Of a DNA stretch of 17,947 nucleotides, positions 1-8,068 are shown piece after piece. How positions within the stretch are numbered: position 1 is the stretch's first letter; every line of letters starts with the position of its first letter. The DNA comes from JANYIP01 sp031394045 (GTDB lineage: Bacteria; Actinomycetota; Actinomycetes; Prado026). Position numbers and translations under genes: made by a program. The stretch is from positions 1 to 17,947 of the forward strand of contig JANMWN010000013.1 of assembly GCA_031394045.1 (NCBI GenBank), read 5' to 3'. A model generated the notes under the pieces. The model had not been told where the DNA came from. It worked only from the letters and a program-made list of their open reading frames with translations, and did no database searches.

Positions 1-526
1 GGGCAGCGCAACGCCGACGCCCTCGCCGACCTCGTCTCCCTAGCGCTCGCGTCTGATGGGCTGCCCTCCACGGGTGGGCACCAGCCGCTGGTGATCGTCC
101 AGATCCCACTCGCGACCCTGCAGGCCAAGCCCGGCGCCGGCCCGGCGATGTTCACCGACGGCACCCCGCTCTCCCCCGAAGCCGCAAGGCGGATCGCCTG
201 CGACGCGAAGATCCTCCCCATCGTCCTCGGCAAGCGGATCGCAGCCGTTGGACGCCGGCCGGACCACCCGCAACCCCACCCTGGCCCAGAGGTTGTCGGT
301 CCTCGCCAGGGACAGCTACCGCTGCCAGACCCCGCACTGCGGGAACCACCCCCGGCACATCCACCACATCTGGCACTGGGCCGACGGCGGACCCACCGAC
401 CTGGACAACCTGGTCGCGCTGTGCGGGCACTGCCACCGATTCATCCACTCCAACGGCAACATCTGGACCATCACCCCCGTCCCAGGCGGCACACCCGCCT
501 TCACCCGAACCGGCCCCGCTCCCTAG
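1..526 (+). pseudogene. DUF222 / HNH endonuclease domain protein, 3' part, frameshifted
   Basis: This is the C-terminal part of a 13E12-type (DUF222 plus HNH) protein whose start lies outside the window. Frame 1 reads a DUF222-like stretch from base 1, including LSPEAARRIACDAKILPIVLG, ending near 231. The reading then continues in frame 2 with QPLDAGRTTR and an HNH nuclease core: C-x4-C, then HIHHIWHWADGGPTDLDNLV and CGHCHRFIH (about 320-455), ending at TAG 524-526. Related proteins join these parts as PIVLG-G-x-S-x-PLD-x-GR, so one base, probably a G in the GG near 229-231, is missing. Such genes are multicopy in many actinobacteria; their role is poorly known, and a DNA nuclease activity is inferred from the HNH motif only. 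The break may be real decay or a sequencing error. Confidence 0.8.
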
Positions 527-966
527 CCCTTGTACAGCGTGGCGAGCGGCAGCACGGGGAGGGGTTGGCTGTCGCCTGCCCGCACGACGACTCGCCCGCC
601 GAGCGGCGTCGCGAGGCGGACCGTAGTCACCGCGAATGTCCCGCCCGTGCCGATGCCCCCGCAGGCCTGGCCGCGGTTGGGTTCCTGGCTGAGGATCTGC
701 CCGACGCGCACCTCGGTCAGCGTCTCGGTCACGCTGACAGTCAACTGCCCGGAGCAGAAGCCGTCGTGCGGCCAGGGGAACTTCACGGTCAGCATCCGCG
801 CATCGTCGCCCCCGTCACCGGCCGCCACCGCTACCGGCGTCCAGCGGGTTTCGATGAATTCCGCCGGTGCGAGGCCCGGCGTCGGAGCGTGCCATGAACC
901 CGAAGACCGCGACCGAGACCAGCACCGCCAGGGCGACGATGCAGATCACCCATCTGCGGGTCAGCA
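523..966 (-). pseudogene. small secreted or membrane-anchored protein of unknown function, apparent frameshift
   Basis: I do not recognise this family. An ATG at 966-964 opens a 26-residue N-terminus with positive residues (MLTRRW) followed by a strongly hydrophobic stretch ending near VAVFGFMA, as in a signal peptide or signal anchor. That frame stops at 831-833. The next frame continues as a soluble domain containing AEFIETRWTPVAVAAGDGG and KFPWPHDGFCSGQLTV, with two cysteines that could form a disulfide, and ends in LPLATLYKG at TAG 525-523. Fusing the frames needs one extra base at roughly 865-893 and gives about 147 residues. Without that, only a 101-residue product from GTG 828 is possible, with no signal. 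Its stop overlaps that of the convergent HNH gene in a shared CTAG. No clear ribosome binding site precedes the ATG. Confidence 0.5.
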
Positions 967-997
967 TGTTCGCAGGCTAGACGATCCCTGCGGACAC

Positions 998-1053
998 TCG
1001 ATCGAAGCAGACAGATTGGTGGTCCCCACCCCCAGATTGTCTGCAGCGATCGA
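998..1053 (-). terminator. imperfect stem-loop just after hutI, candidate hut operon terminator
   Basis: The left arm is TCGATCG (998-1004), GCAGACA (1007-1013), TGG (1017-1019). It pairs with CCA (1032-1034), TGTCTGC (1038-1044), CGATCGA (1047-1053). That is 17 matched pairs with two internal mismatched bulges (2+2 and 3+3) and a 12-base C-rich loop. It begins four bases after the hutI stop codon in the direction of hut transcription. There is no T tract, which is common for actinobacterial terminators. It also lies 32 bases upstream of the next minus-strand gene, so an operator or attenuator role is possible. Confidence 0.45.
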
Positions 1054-1057
1054 ATAG

Positions 1058-2227
1058 CTAGGCGCGGACGCCGTCCTTCCAGACGCCACAGACCAGCGCG
1101 ACGCCGGGGCGATAGGCGAGATGGACGTACGACGGCGCCTCGAGGACGGTCAGGTCGGCGCGGGCACCCGGACGGAGCACGCCGACGTCCTCGCGACGCA
1201 GCGCCCGTGCGCCCCCGGCGGTCGCCGACCACAGTGCCTCGGCGGGAGTCATCCGCATGTCGCGTACGGCCACGGCAAGGCAGAACGGCATGCTCGACGT
1301 GTACGACGACCCGGGGTTGCAGTCGGTGGCCAGCGCCACGGTGGCACCCGCGTCGATCAGCCGGCGGGCGTCGGGATAGGCGGCACGGGTGGAGAACTCC
1401 GCGCCAGGCAACAAGGTGGCGACGGTAGTGGAACCGGCGAGCGCCTCGACGTCCGCATCGACCAGGTGGGTGCAGTGGTCGACGCTGGCCGCGCCGAGCT
1501 CGACGGCCAGCCGTACGCCCGGCCCGGCGACGAGCTGATTGCCGTGCAATCGCGGCAGCAGCCCCGCGGCGATACCGGCCAGCAGGATGGTGCGGGCCTC
1601 GTCAGCGTCGAAGGCACCGCGATCGCAGAAGACGTCGACCCAGCGGGCGTACGGCGTGCAGGCCGCGAGCATCTCGCCGGCGACGAGCGCCACATATCCG
1701 TCGCGGTCGGCGGCGTACTCGGCGGGGACTACGTGGGCACCGAGGTAGGTCGTCTCGTCGGTCAGCTGGCGAGCCACCCGGAGCGACCTGGCCTCGTCGG
1801 CGACGGTGAGGCCGTACCCGCTCTTGATCTCGACGGTGGTGGTGCCGCTGGCGAGCATCTCGCGCACGAGGCAACCCGCACCGGCCGCGAGCACCTCGTC
1901 GGAGGCTGCCCGGGTCGCTGCCACGGTGCTGGCGATCCCCCCGGCGGTGTACGCGGCGCCCCCCATCCGGGCAGCGAACTCCTCGCTGCGTTCGCCGGCG
2001 AACACCAGGTGGGCGTGGCTGTCGACGAAGCCGGGTACGACCGCACGGCCCCCGAGGTCGACCTGGACGTCGGCCCGCGGCGCGGCCCCGGTGCTGCCGA
2101 CCCAGGCGATGCGCCCGTCGTCGACGACGACAGCGGCGTCGGTGAGCACACCGAGCGCGGTGAGGTCGCCGAACGTCGGGTCGCACGTCACGAGCTGGCC
2201 GATGTTGTCGATCAACGTGCTCGTCAT
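1058..2227 (-). CDS. hutI: imidazolonepropionase
   Basis: HutI is a cytosolic amidohydrolase that opens the ring of 4-imidazolone-5-propionate to give N-formimino-L-glutamate, the third step of histidine breakdown. The 389-residue product has the expected length. Visible motifs are the metal ligands in VDSHAHLVFAGER (His71, His73), EIKSGYGL (133-140), LHGNQL (His228), SVDHCTHL (His251) and ATDCNPGSSYTSSMPF (Asp302). The start is ATG 2227-2225, whose ATGA overlaps the hutF stop by four bases, so the gene is probably translationally coupled and last in the hut operon. The LHGNQL form, rather than LHADE-like versions, resembles actinobacterial HutI sequences as I remember them. Nothing is missing or broken. 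Confidence 0.97.
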   Translation of the reverse strand: MTSTLIDNIGQLVTCDPTFGDLTALGVLTDAAVVVDDGRIAWVGSTGAAPRADVQVDLGGRAVVPGFVDSHAHLVFAGERSEEFAARMGGAAYTAGGIASTVAATRAASDEVLAAGAGCLVREMLASGTTTVEIKSGYGLTVADEARSLRVARQLTDETTYLGAHVVPAEYAADRDGYVALVAGEMLAACTPYARWVDVFCDRGAFDADEARTILLAGIAAGLLPRLHGNQLVAGPGVRLAVELGAASVDHCTHLVDADVEALAGSTTVATLLPGAEFSTRAAYPDARRLIDAGATVALATDCNPGSSYTSSMPFCLAVAVRDMRMTPAEALWSATAGGARALRREDVGVLRPGARADLTVLEAPSYVHLAYRPGVALVCGVWKDGVRA

Positions 2228-3573
2228 GCCGTGACGTCCGCGATCGCGTCGTCGAGGGCTCGTCCGACGTCACCGATTCCCACATGGACGCCGTCGCGCA
2301 CGACGACGCGCCCGCTGGCCACGACATGACTGACGTCGGAGGCGGTGGCGGCATACAGAGCGGTCTCAAGCGGCGGACCGGAGCCGGCGGTCCGGACCGA
2401 GTCGAGGCGTACGGTCACCAGGTCCGCGTAGCCGCCGACCGCGAGTACGCCGGCCTCGGGCCAGCCGAGCGCGTCGTGCCCTGCCCGGGTGGCCGCGGTC
2501 ATCAGCTCGGCTGCAGTGAAGTGCCCGCGCCGGCGCGAGTCGAGCCGCTCGTCCAGCTCGACGGCGCGTGCCTCTTCGAACAGGTCTATGACGGCGTGGC
2601 TGTCGGACCCGAGCGAGAGCGGGCAGCCACCGTCGAACAGCGGGCGGGCCGGGCCGATCCCGTCGGCGAGGTCTCGCTCGGTGGTGGGGCAGAAGCAGGC
2701 GCCGGTACCGCTCCCCCCGAGCAGGTGGATGTCGACCTCGGTGAGGTGGGTGGCATGCACGGCGGTGCTCCGCGGACCGAGGGCGCCCGTGTCGGCGAGC
2801 ACCTGCGTGGGGGTACGGCCGTACGCGGCGATGCAGGCCTCGTTCTCGGGGACCTGCTCGGACACGTGGGCGTGCAAGGGGGCGGAGTGGCCGGTCGCCC
2901 ACTCGGCGACGGTGCCGATCTGGTCGGCGGGTACTCCGCGCACGGAGTGGACGGCTGCCCCGACGCGTACCCCGTCGGTGTCTTTGTGGGTTGCGTGCAG
3001 GAGCTCGACCCGTTCCGCCCAGCCGTCGGCGGTGCCGTCGCCGAACCTGGTCTGCACCCCCGCGAGCGGCTGGCCGATGCCGCCGGAGAGGTAGCAGGTG
3101 TCGAGCAGGGTGAGCCGCAGCCCGGCCTCGTGGGCGGCCTGGACGAGGGCGCCCGCCATCACGTTCGGGTCGGCGTACGGGACACCGTCGAGGCCGTGGT
3201 GCAGGTAGTGGAACTCACCCACGCAGGTGATCCCGGCCAGCACCATCTCGGCGTACGTCGCCCGCGCCAGTGCCAGGTACGAGTCGGGGTCGAGCCGTTC
3301 CGCGACGGCGTACATCTGCTCGCGCCAGGTCCAGAACGTGCCCCGGCCGGCCTGGGTACGGCCACGTAGGGCTCGGTGGAAGGCGTGCGAGTGCGCGTTG
3401 GCGAGGCCAGGGACGGTGAGGCCGCGAAGGATGTGCGTGCCGGGCACCCCGGCCCGGTGGGACTCGGGGGTGACGGAGACGATCCGGTCGCCGGACACCT
3501 CGATCAGCACCGCGGGCTGCACGCCGGCGCCGCCGAGCCAGGCGTGGTCGCACAGGAACCGCTGCGTCGTCAC
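2224..3573 (-). CDS. hutF: formimidoylglutamate deiminase
   Basis: HutF removes the imino nitrogen of N-formimino-L-glutamate, giving N-formyl-L-glutamate and ammonia. It belongs to the amidohydrolase superfamily and takes the HutF/HutG branch rather than the direct formiminoglutamase route. The 449-residue product shows GLANAHSHAFHRALRGRT (metal ligands His61, His63), VGEFHYLHH (119-126), APLHAHVSEQVPENEA (231-246), STAVHATHL (269-277), CFCPTTERDLADGIG and LGSDSHAVIDLFEEAR (Asp324). The frame is open further upstream, but that extension is an arginine-rich shadow overlapping the previous gene. I chose GTG 3573-3571 because homology starts there and its GTGA overlaps the upstream stop by four bases. 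No strong ribosome binding site is seen, which fits translational coupling. Confidence 0.95.
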   Translation of the reverse strand: MTTQRFLCDHAWLGGAGVQPAVLIEVSGDRIVSVTPESHRAGVPGTHILRGLTVPGLANAHSHAFHRALRGRTQAGRGTFWTWREQMYAVAERLDPDSYLALARATYAEMVLAGITCVGEFHYLHHGLDGVPYADPNVMAGALVQAAHEAGLRLTLLDTCYLSGGIGQPLAGVQTRFGDGTADGWAERVELLHATHKDTDGVRVGAAVHSVRGVPADQIGTVAEWATGHSAPLHAHVSEQVPENEACIAAYGRTPTQVLADTGALGPRSTAVHATHLTEVDIHLLGGSGTGACFCPTTERDLADGIGPARPLFDGGCPLSLGSDSHAVIDLFEEARAVELDERLDSRRRGHFTAAELMTAATRAGHDALGWPEAGVLAVGGYADLVTVRLDSVRTAGSGPPLETALYAATASDVSHVVASGRVVVRDGVHVGIGDVGRALDDAIADVTA

Positions 3574-4790
3574 CGGCAGGCCCAGTCGGCCATGACTGCG
3601 GCTAGGGCCTCGACACCGGCGAGGCAGTCGTCGGCCTCCGCGTGCTCGAGCGGTGAGTGCGAGATGCCGGTGGGGTTGCGGACGAAGAGCATCGCCGTGG
3701 GGACGCGCGCCGACAGGATGCCTGCGTCGTGGCCGGCACCTGTTGGCAGGCAAGGGATATCGCCCAGCACGGACAGCAGCCGCTCGCGCGGGCCTGAGGC
3801 GAACTCGACGACAGGAGTCATCGACTCCGCGGTGACGGCGAGGGCAGTTCGGTCGAGCTCCGCGCGCAGGGTCGCTGCTCCGGTGATGGCACCGACGACG
3901 GCCTCAAGGGTGGCCTGGTCGGCCGCGCGGCAGTCGAGCCACGCGCGTACCTCGGCTGGGATCCCGTTGGTGGCTCCCGGTTCGACGATCACCCGCCCGA
4001 ATGTCGCCACTGCGTCGGCTCGCTCGGCATGGGTACGAGCGGCGAGGACGGCGTCGGCGAAGGTGAGCATCGGGTCGCGCCGGTCGATCAGCCGGGTCGT
4101 ACCGGCATGGTTGGCCTCGCCGGAGAACGTGAAGCGCCAGCGGCCGTGCGGCCAGATCGCCGTCGCGAGCCCCACGGGGGCGCCGACGTCGACGAGGCCC
4201 CGGCCTTGCTCGACGTGCAGCTCGACGAACATACCGATCCGCGCGAGCGCCTCGTCGTCCGGCCCGAGGCTGTACGGGTCGAGGCCGACCGACCGCAGGG
4301 CCTGCGCCAGCGTGGTGCCGTCGTCGTCGACGAGCGAGCGAGCCCGGTCGGCATCCAGCAGGCCGGTCGCCAGCCGGGACCCGACGCAGGAAAGACCGAA
4401 CCGGGCGCCCTCCTCGTCAGCGAACGAGACGACACCGATCGGCTTCGTCGGCCGGATCCCCTTGCTGCGCAACAGGTCTGTGGCCGCAAAGGCTGAGACC
4501 ACACCCAGTGGACCGTCGTACGCACCGCCGTCGGGCACCGAATCCAGGTGTGACCCGGAGGTGAACGCGTCCCGGGGCTCGCCCTCCCATCCCTCGGGCA
4601 GCCACCACGCCCACAGGTTGTGATTCCGGTCCGCGGTGACCGTCATGCCGCGTTGCTCGGCTGCCTCGACGAACCACTCCCGGCAGGTCAGGTCCGCCGC
4701 CGTCCACGCGTACCTGCGGTACCCACCCCCACGGGTGGCCCGACCGATCGGCAGCAACGACTCCCACAGGGAGTCGAAGGTGGACGTCAT
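3570..4790 (-). CDS. M20-family amidohydrolase (allantoate amidohydrolase / N-carbamoylase type), candidate N-formylglutamate deformylase
   Basis: This 406-residue protein belongs to the M20 peptidase-like amidases that hydrolyse allantoate, ureidoglycolate or N-carbamoyl amino acids using two metal ions. Visible metal or catalytic motifs are SGSHLDSVPDGGAYDGPLG (His81, Asp92), SFADEEGARFG (Glu126-Glu127), ELHVEQG (His192), GAGHDAGILS (His354) and GISHSPLEHAEADD (His378). The dimerisation segment includes FSGEANHAGTTRLIDRRDP. The start is ATG 4790-4788, which overlaps the hutU stop as ATGA; its own stop overlaps the hutF start. It lies in the middle of a histidine operon that has HutF but no visible HutG. 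The inferred job is therefore hydrolysis of N-formyl-L-glutamate to glutamate and formate. The family call is secure; the substrate is inference from context. From memory, Streptomyces hut clusters carry a similar gene here, usually named allantoate amidohydrolase. Confidence 0.9.
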   Translation of the reverse strand: MTSTFDSLWESLLPIGRATRGGGYRRYAWTAADLTCREWFVEAAEQRGMTVTADRNHNLWAWWLPEGWEGEPRDAFTSGSHLDSVPDGGAYDGPLGVVSAFAATDLLRSKGIRPTKPIGVVSFADEEGARFGLSCVGSRLATGLLDADRARSLVDDDGTTLAQALRSVGLDPYSLGPDDEALARIGMFVELHVEQGRGLVDVGAPVGLATAIWPHGRWRFTFSGEANHAGTTRLIDRRDPMLTFADAVLAARTHAERADAVATFGRVIVEPGATNGIPAEVRAWLDCRAADQATLEAVVGAITGAATLRAELDRTALAVTAESMTPVVEFASGPRERLLSVLGDIPCLPTGAGHDAGILSARVPTAMLFVRNPTGISHSPLEHAEADDCLAGVEALAAVMADWACR

Positions 4791-6451
4791 CCCTCGCTCA
4801 TCGGGATGCGCACGTTGCGCGCAGCGGCGACCTCGGCCGCGAGCTCGTACCCGGAGTCGACGTGCCGGATGACCCCCATGCCGGGGTCGTTGGTCAGCAC
4901 CCGCTCCAGCTTGGCTGCCGCCAGCGGCGTACCGTCTGCGACCGTCACCTGGCCCGCGTGGATCGAGCGTCCGATGCCGACCCCACCGCCATGGTGGATC
5001 GACACCCACGACGCGCCGGACGCGGTGTTCACCAACGCGTTGAGCAGCGGCCAGTCGGCGATCGCGTCAGATCCGTCGAGCATCGCCTCGGTCTCGCGGT
5101 AGGGCGAGGCGACGGAGCCGCAGTCGAGGTGGTCGCGCCCGATGGCGATGGGCGCGGACACGGTGCCGTCGCCGACGAGCTCGTTGATCCGAAGCCCGGC
5201 CAGGTGCCGCTCGCCGTAGCCCAGCCAGCAGATCCGGGCCGGCAACCCCTGGAACGCGACCTTCTCCTGGGCCTGTCGGATCCACCGCTCGAGCGGCTCG
5301 TTGTCAGGGAACAGCTCGAGCATCGCGCGGTCGGTGGCGGCGATGTCCGCGGGGTCGCCGGAGAGCGCCGCCCACCGGAACGGGCCCTTGCCCTCGCAGA
5401 ACAGCGGCCGGATGTACGCGGGTACGAAGCCGGGGAAGTCGAAGGCCCGTGCATAGCCGGCCAGCTGCGCCTCGCCGCGGATCGAGTTGCCGTAGTCGAA
5501 GACCTCGGCGCCGGCGTCCATGAAGCCGACCATCGCCTCGACGTGCCGCGCCATCGACTGGCGCGAGCGGTCGGTGAACTCCTCGGGCTTGGCCTCGGCG
5601 TACGCGTGCCAGTCGGCGAGGTCGACGTCTTCGGGGAGGTACGAGAGCGGGTCGTGCGCCGAGGTCTGGTCGGTGACGATGTCGACGGGTACGCCCCGGC
5701 GGAGCAGCTCGGGCAGCACGGTGGCGCAGTTGCCGACGAGCCCGACGGACAGGGGCCGCCGCTCGTCCTTCGCGGCCAGCACCCGGGCGAGGGCGTCGTC
5801 GATGTCCGCGGTCCACTCGTCGAGGTACCGGTGCTCGACCCTGCGCGCGAGCCGGCTCGGGTCCACGTCGACGATCAGGCAGACGCCGTCGTTCATGGTG
5901 ACGGCGAGCGGCTGCGCCCCTCCCATCCCCCCGGCCCCGCCCGTCACGGTGAGCGTCCCGGCGAGCGTGCCCTTGAACTTCTTCGCCGCGACGGCGGCGA
6001 ACGTCTCGTACGTGCCCTGGAGGATGCCCTGGGTACCGATGTAGATCCACGAGCCCGCGGTCATCTGGCCGTACATCGTCAGGCCGAGGTGCTCGAGCCG
6101 GCGGAACTCCGGCCAGGTCGCCCAGTCGCCGACCAGGTTGGAGTTGGCGATGAGCACGCGCGGCGCCCACTCGTGCGTACGCATCACGCCGACCGGCTTG
6201 CCGGACTGCACCAGCAGCGTCTCGTCGCCCTCGAGTCCTTGCAGCGTACGGATGATCGCGTCGTAGGCGGCCCAGCTCCGGGCGGCCTTGCCGGTGCCGC
6301 CGTAGACGACCAGGTCGTCGGGCCGCTCCGCGACCTCGGGGTCGAGGTTGTTCATCAGCATCCGCATCGCGGCTTCCTGCGCCCACCCCTTGCAGGACAG
6401 CGTGGTGCCGCGCGGGCTGCGTACGGGCCGGGGGCCGGAGACGACGGTCAT
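4787..6451 (-). CDS. hutU: urocanate hydratase (urocanase)
   Basis: HutU adds water to urocanate to give 4-imidazolone-5-propionate, using tightly bound NAD+ as an electrophile; it is the second step of histidine degradation. The 554-residue length is typical. The NAD-binding loop TVTGGAGGMGGAQPLAVTMN spans about 168-187. The conserved active-site cysteine lies in LPARICWLGYGERHLAGL (Cys408), and QTSAHDPLSYLP and SGDPADI are also family features. The start is ATG 6451-6449, preceded by a good purine-rich ribosome binding site, AAGGAAGAG, about four bases upstream. A 78-base gap separates it from hutH, the only real gap in the operon, so an internal promoter is possible. Its stop overlaps the next start. 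Confidence 0.97.
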   Translation of the reverse strand: MTVVSGPRPVRSPRGTTLSCKGWAQEAAMRMLMNNLDPEVAERPDDLVVYGGTGKAARSWAAYDAIIRTLQGLEGDETLLVQSGKPVGVMRTHEWAPRVLIANSNLVGDWATWPEFRRLEHLGLTMYGQMTAGSWIYIGTQGILQGTYETFAAVAAKKFKGTLAGTLTVTGGAGGMGGAQPLAVTMNDGVCLIVDVDPSRLARRVEHRYLDEWTADIDDALARVLAAKDERRPLSVGLVGNCATVLPELLRRGVPVDIVTDQTSAHDPLSYLPEDVDLADWHAYAEAKPEEFTDRSRQSMARHVEAMVGFMDAGAEVFDYGNSIRGEAQLAGYARAFDFPGFVPAYIRPLFCEGKGPFRWAALSGDPADIAATDRAMLELFPDNEPLERWIRQAQEKVAFQGLPARICWLGYGERHLAGLRINELVGDGTVSAPIAIGRDHLDCGSVASPYRETEAMLDGSDAIADWPLLNALVNTASGASWVSIHHGGGVGIGRSIHAGQVTVADGTPLAAAKLERVLTNDPGMGVIRHVDSGYELAAEVAAARNVRIPMSEG

Positions 6452-6529
6452 GATCTCTTCCTTAGCGACGACGGTTGTAGGTCCTAGATCAAACGAGATG
6501 TCTGTGTTGGCGGGCGTCGGCGGGCGGGA
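6452..6529 (-). promoter_or_regulatory. hutH-hutU spacer with a possible operator or internal promoter
   Basis: This is the only gap inside an otherwise overlapping operon. On the minus strand it contains TTGATCTAGGACCTACAA (about 6493-6476), with a small dyad TAGG-A-CCTA in its centre and TTG/CAA ends. It also holds a copy of the word ATGTCTG (6498-6504 plus strand), which recurs at the iclR start (8121-8127). The hutU ribosome binding site lies at its downstream end. No convincing -35/-10 pair was found, so a promoter or operator here is speculative. Confidence 0.2.
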
Positions 6530-8068
6530 TCAGGCGAGCGGGCCGGTGACCGACTCGGCGTCGGCGAGCAGCGACCCACCGCGGACCAGCGCGACGGCCG
6601 CCTCGATCTCGGGGGAGAGCCAGCGGTCCGGGCCGGGGCCAGCGACGTGCTCGCGCAGGACGGCGACGACCGCCGCTGTCGCGGCAGCTGGGGCGAGCGG
6701 CGCGCGGAAGTCCAGCGCACGGGCCGCGCTGAGGATCTCGATGGCCAGCACCCGGGTCAGCGCGTCGACCGAGCGGCGCAGCTTGCGGGCTGCCGACCAG
6801 CCCATCGCCACGTGGTCCTCCTGCATCGCCGACGACGGGATCGAGTCGACGCTCGCGGGCGCGGCCAGCCGCTTGAGCTCGCTGACCAGGGCGGCCTGCG
6901 TGTACTGCGCGATCATGTGGCCGGAGTCGACACCTGGGTCGTACGCGAGGAAGGCCGGAAGCCCGTGCGAGCGGGCCACGTCGAGCATCCGGTCGGTACG
7001 CCGCTCGCTCATCGACGCGAGGTCGGCGGCTGCGATGGCGAGGAAGTCGAGGACGTAGCCCACCGGGGCACCGTGGAAGTTGCCGTTGGACTGCACCCGG
7101 CCGTCGTCGAGCACCACCGGGTTGTCGATCGCGCTGGCCAGCTCGCGGGAGGCGACGAGCTCGGCATGCGTCAGGGTGTCGCGCACCGCGCCGGCCACCT
7201 GCGGCGCGCAGCGCAGCGAGTACGCGTCCTGCACGGTCGAGCAGTCGACCCGGTGCGACTCCATGATCGCCGAGCCGGTCAGCAGCCTGACGAGGTTGGC
7301 GGCCGACAGGGCCTGCCCCGGGTGCGGGCGCAGCGCCTGCAGGTCGGCGGCGAAGACCGCGTCCGTGCCGAGCAGGGCCTCGACGCTCATGGCGGCGGAC
7401 AGGTCGGCGTGGCGGACGAGAAGCTGCAGGTCGTGGCAGGCGAGCAGCAGCTGGCCCAGCATCCCGTCGGTGCCGTTGATCAGGGCCAGGCCCTCCTTGG
7501 TGGAGAGCTGGCGCGGGGTGATCCCGGCAGCCGCGAGCGCCTCACCGGCTGGCCGCAGGACGCCCTCGCCGTCCCGCACCTCGCCCTCGCCCATGACGGC
7601 GAGCGCGCAGTGCGACAGGGGAGCGAGGTCACCGGAGCAGCCGAGCGAGCCGTACTCGCGCACCACGGGGGTGATGCCGGCGTTCAGCATCGCCGCGTAG
7701 GCCTGGGCGGTCTCTGGGTGCACTCCGGTGTGCCCGGTCGCAAGGGTGTGCAGGCGCAGGAGCATCAGGGCGCGGACGACCTCGCGCTCCACCTCGTCGC
7801 CGGACCCGGCGGCGTGCGAGCGCACCAGCGAGCGCTGCAGCTGCGAGCGCAGCTCGGGATCGATGTAGCGGGTCGCGAGCGCGCCGAACCCGGTGGAGAC
7901 GCCGTAGACCGGCTCGCCGGACGCGGCCAGCTCGTCGATGACCGCGCGCGCCTTGACCAGGGCGGACATCGCCTCGTCGCTGAGCACGACGGGGGCCCCG
8001 TCGCGGGCGACCGCGACGACATCTGAGGGCAGGAGCGGCGCCGGGCTGATCGACACGGTCGAGGTCAT
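6530..8068 (-). CDS. hutH: histidine ammonia-lyase
   Basis: HutH removes ammonia from L-histidine to give trans-urocanate, the first committed step of the pathway. It is a cytosolic tetramer with a self-made MIO cofactor. The 512-residue product has YGVSTGFGAL (Tyr55), the cofactor site YGSLGCSGDLAPLSH, KEGLALINGTDGM, QDAYSLRCAPQV, QSNGNFHGAPVGY and DSIPSSAMQEDHVAMGW. The MIO triad is Cys144-Ser145-Gly146 rather than the commoner Ala-Ser-Gly. The frame is open upstream to 8281, but homology starts at MTSTVSISP (ATG 8068-8066), and the longer version would run through the divergent iclR gene. No clear ribosome binding site is present; TGCAAT (8080-8075) six bases upstream could be a -10 of a nearly leaderless transcript. 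It is the first gene of the operon. Confidence 0.97.
   Translation of the reverse strand: MTSTVSISPAPLLPSDVVAVARDGAPVVLSDEAMSALVKARAVIDELAASGEPVYGVSTGFGALATRYIDPELRSQLQRSLVRSHAAGSGDEVEREVVRALMLLRLHTLATGHTGVHPETAQAYAAMLNAGITPVVREYGSLGCSGDLAPLSHCALAVMGEGEVRDGEGVLRPAGEALAAAGITPRQLSTKEGLALINGTDGMLGQLLLACHDLQLLVRHADLSAAMSVEALLGTDAVFAADLQALRPHPGQALSAANLVRLLTGSAIMESHRVDCSTVQDAYSLRCAPQVAGAVRDTLTHAELVASRELASAIDNPVVLDDGRVQSNGNFHGAPVGYVLDFLAIAAADLASMSERRTDRMLDVARSHGLPAFLAYDPGVDSGHMIAQYTQAALVSELKRLAAPASVDSIPSSAMQEDHVAMGWSAARKLRRSVDALTRVLAIEILSAARALDFRAPLAPAAATAAVVAVLREHVAGPGPDRWLSPEIEAAVALVRGGSLLADAESVTGPLA

Noticed and set aside
2224..3753. Longer hutF version starting at 3753
   Set aside because: The first 60 residues are an arginine-rich shadow of the M20 gene; GTG 3573 overlaps its stop and begins the conserved sequence.
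4862..6487. 541-codon plus-strand open frame opposite hutU
   Set aside because: hutU is unmistakable on the other strand; the antisense product has no family features.
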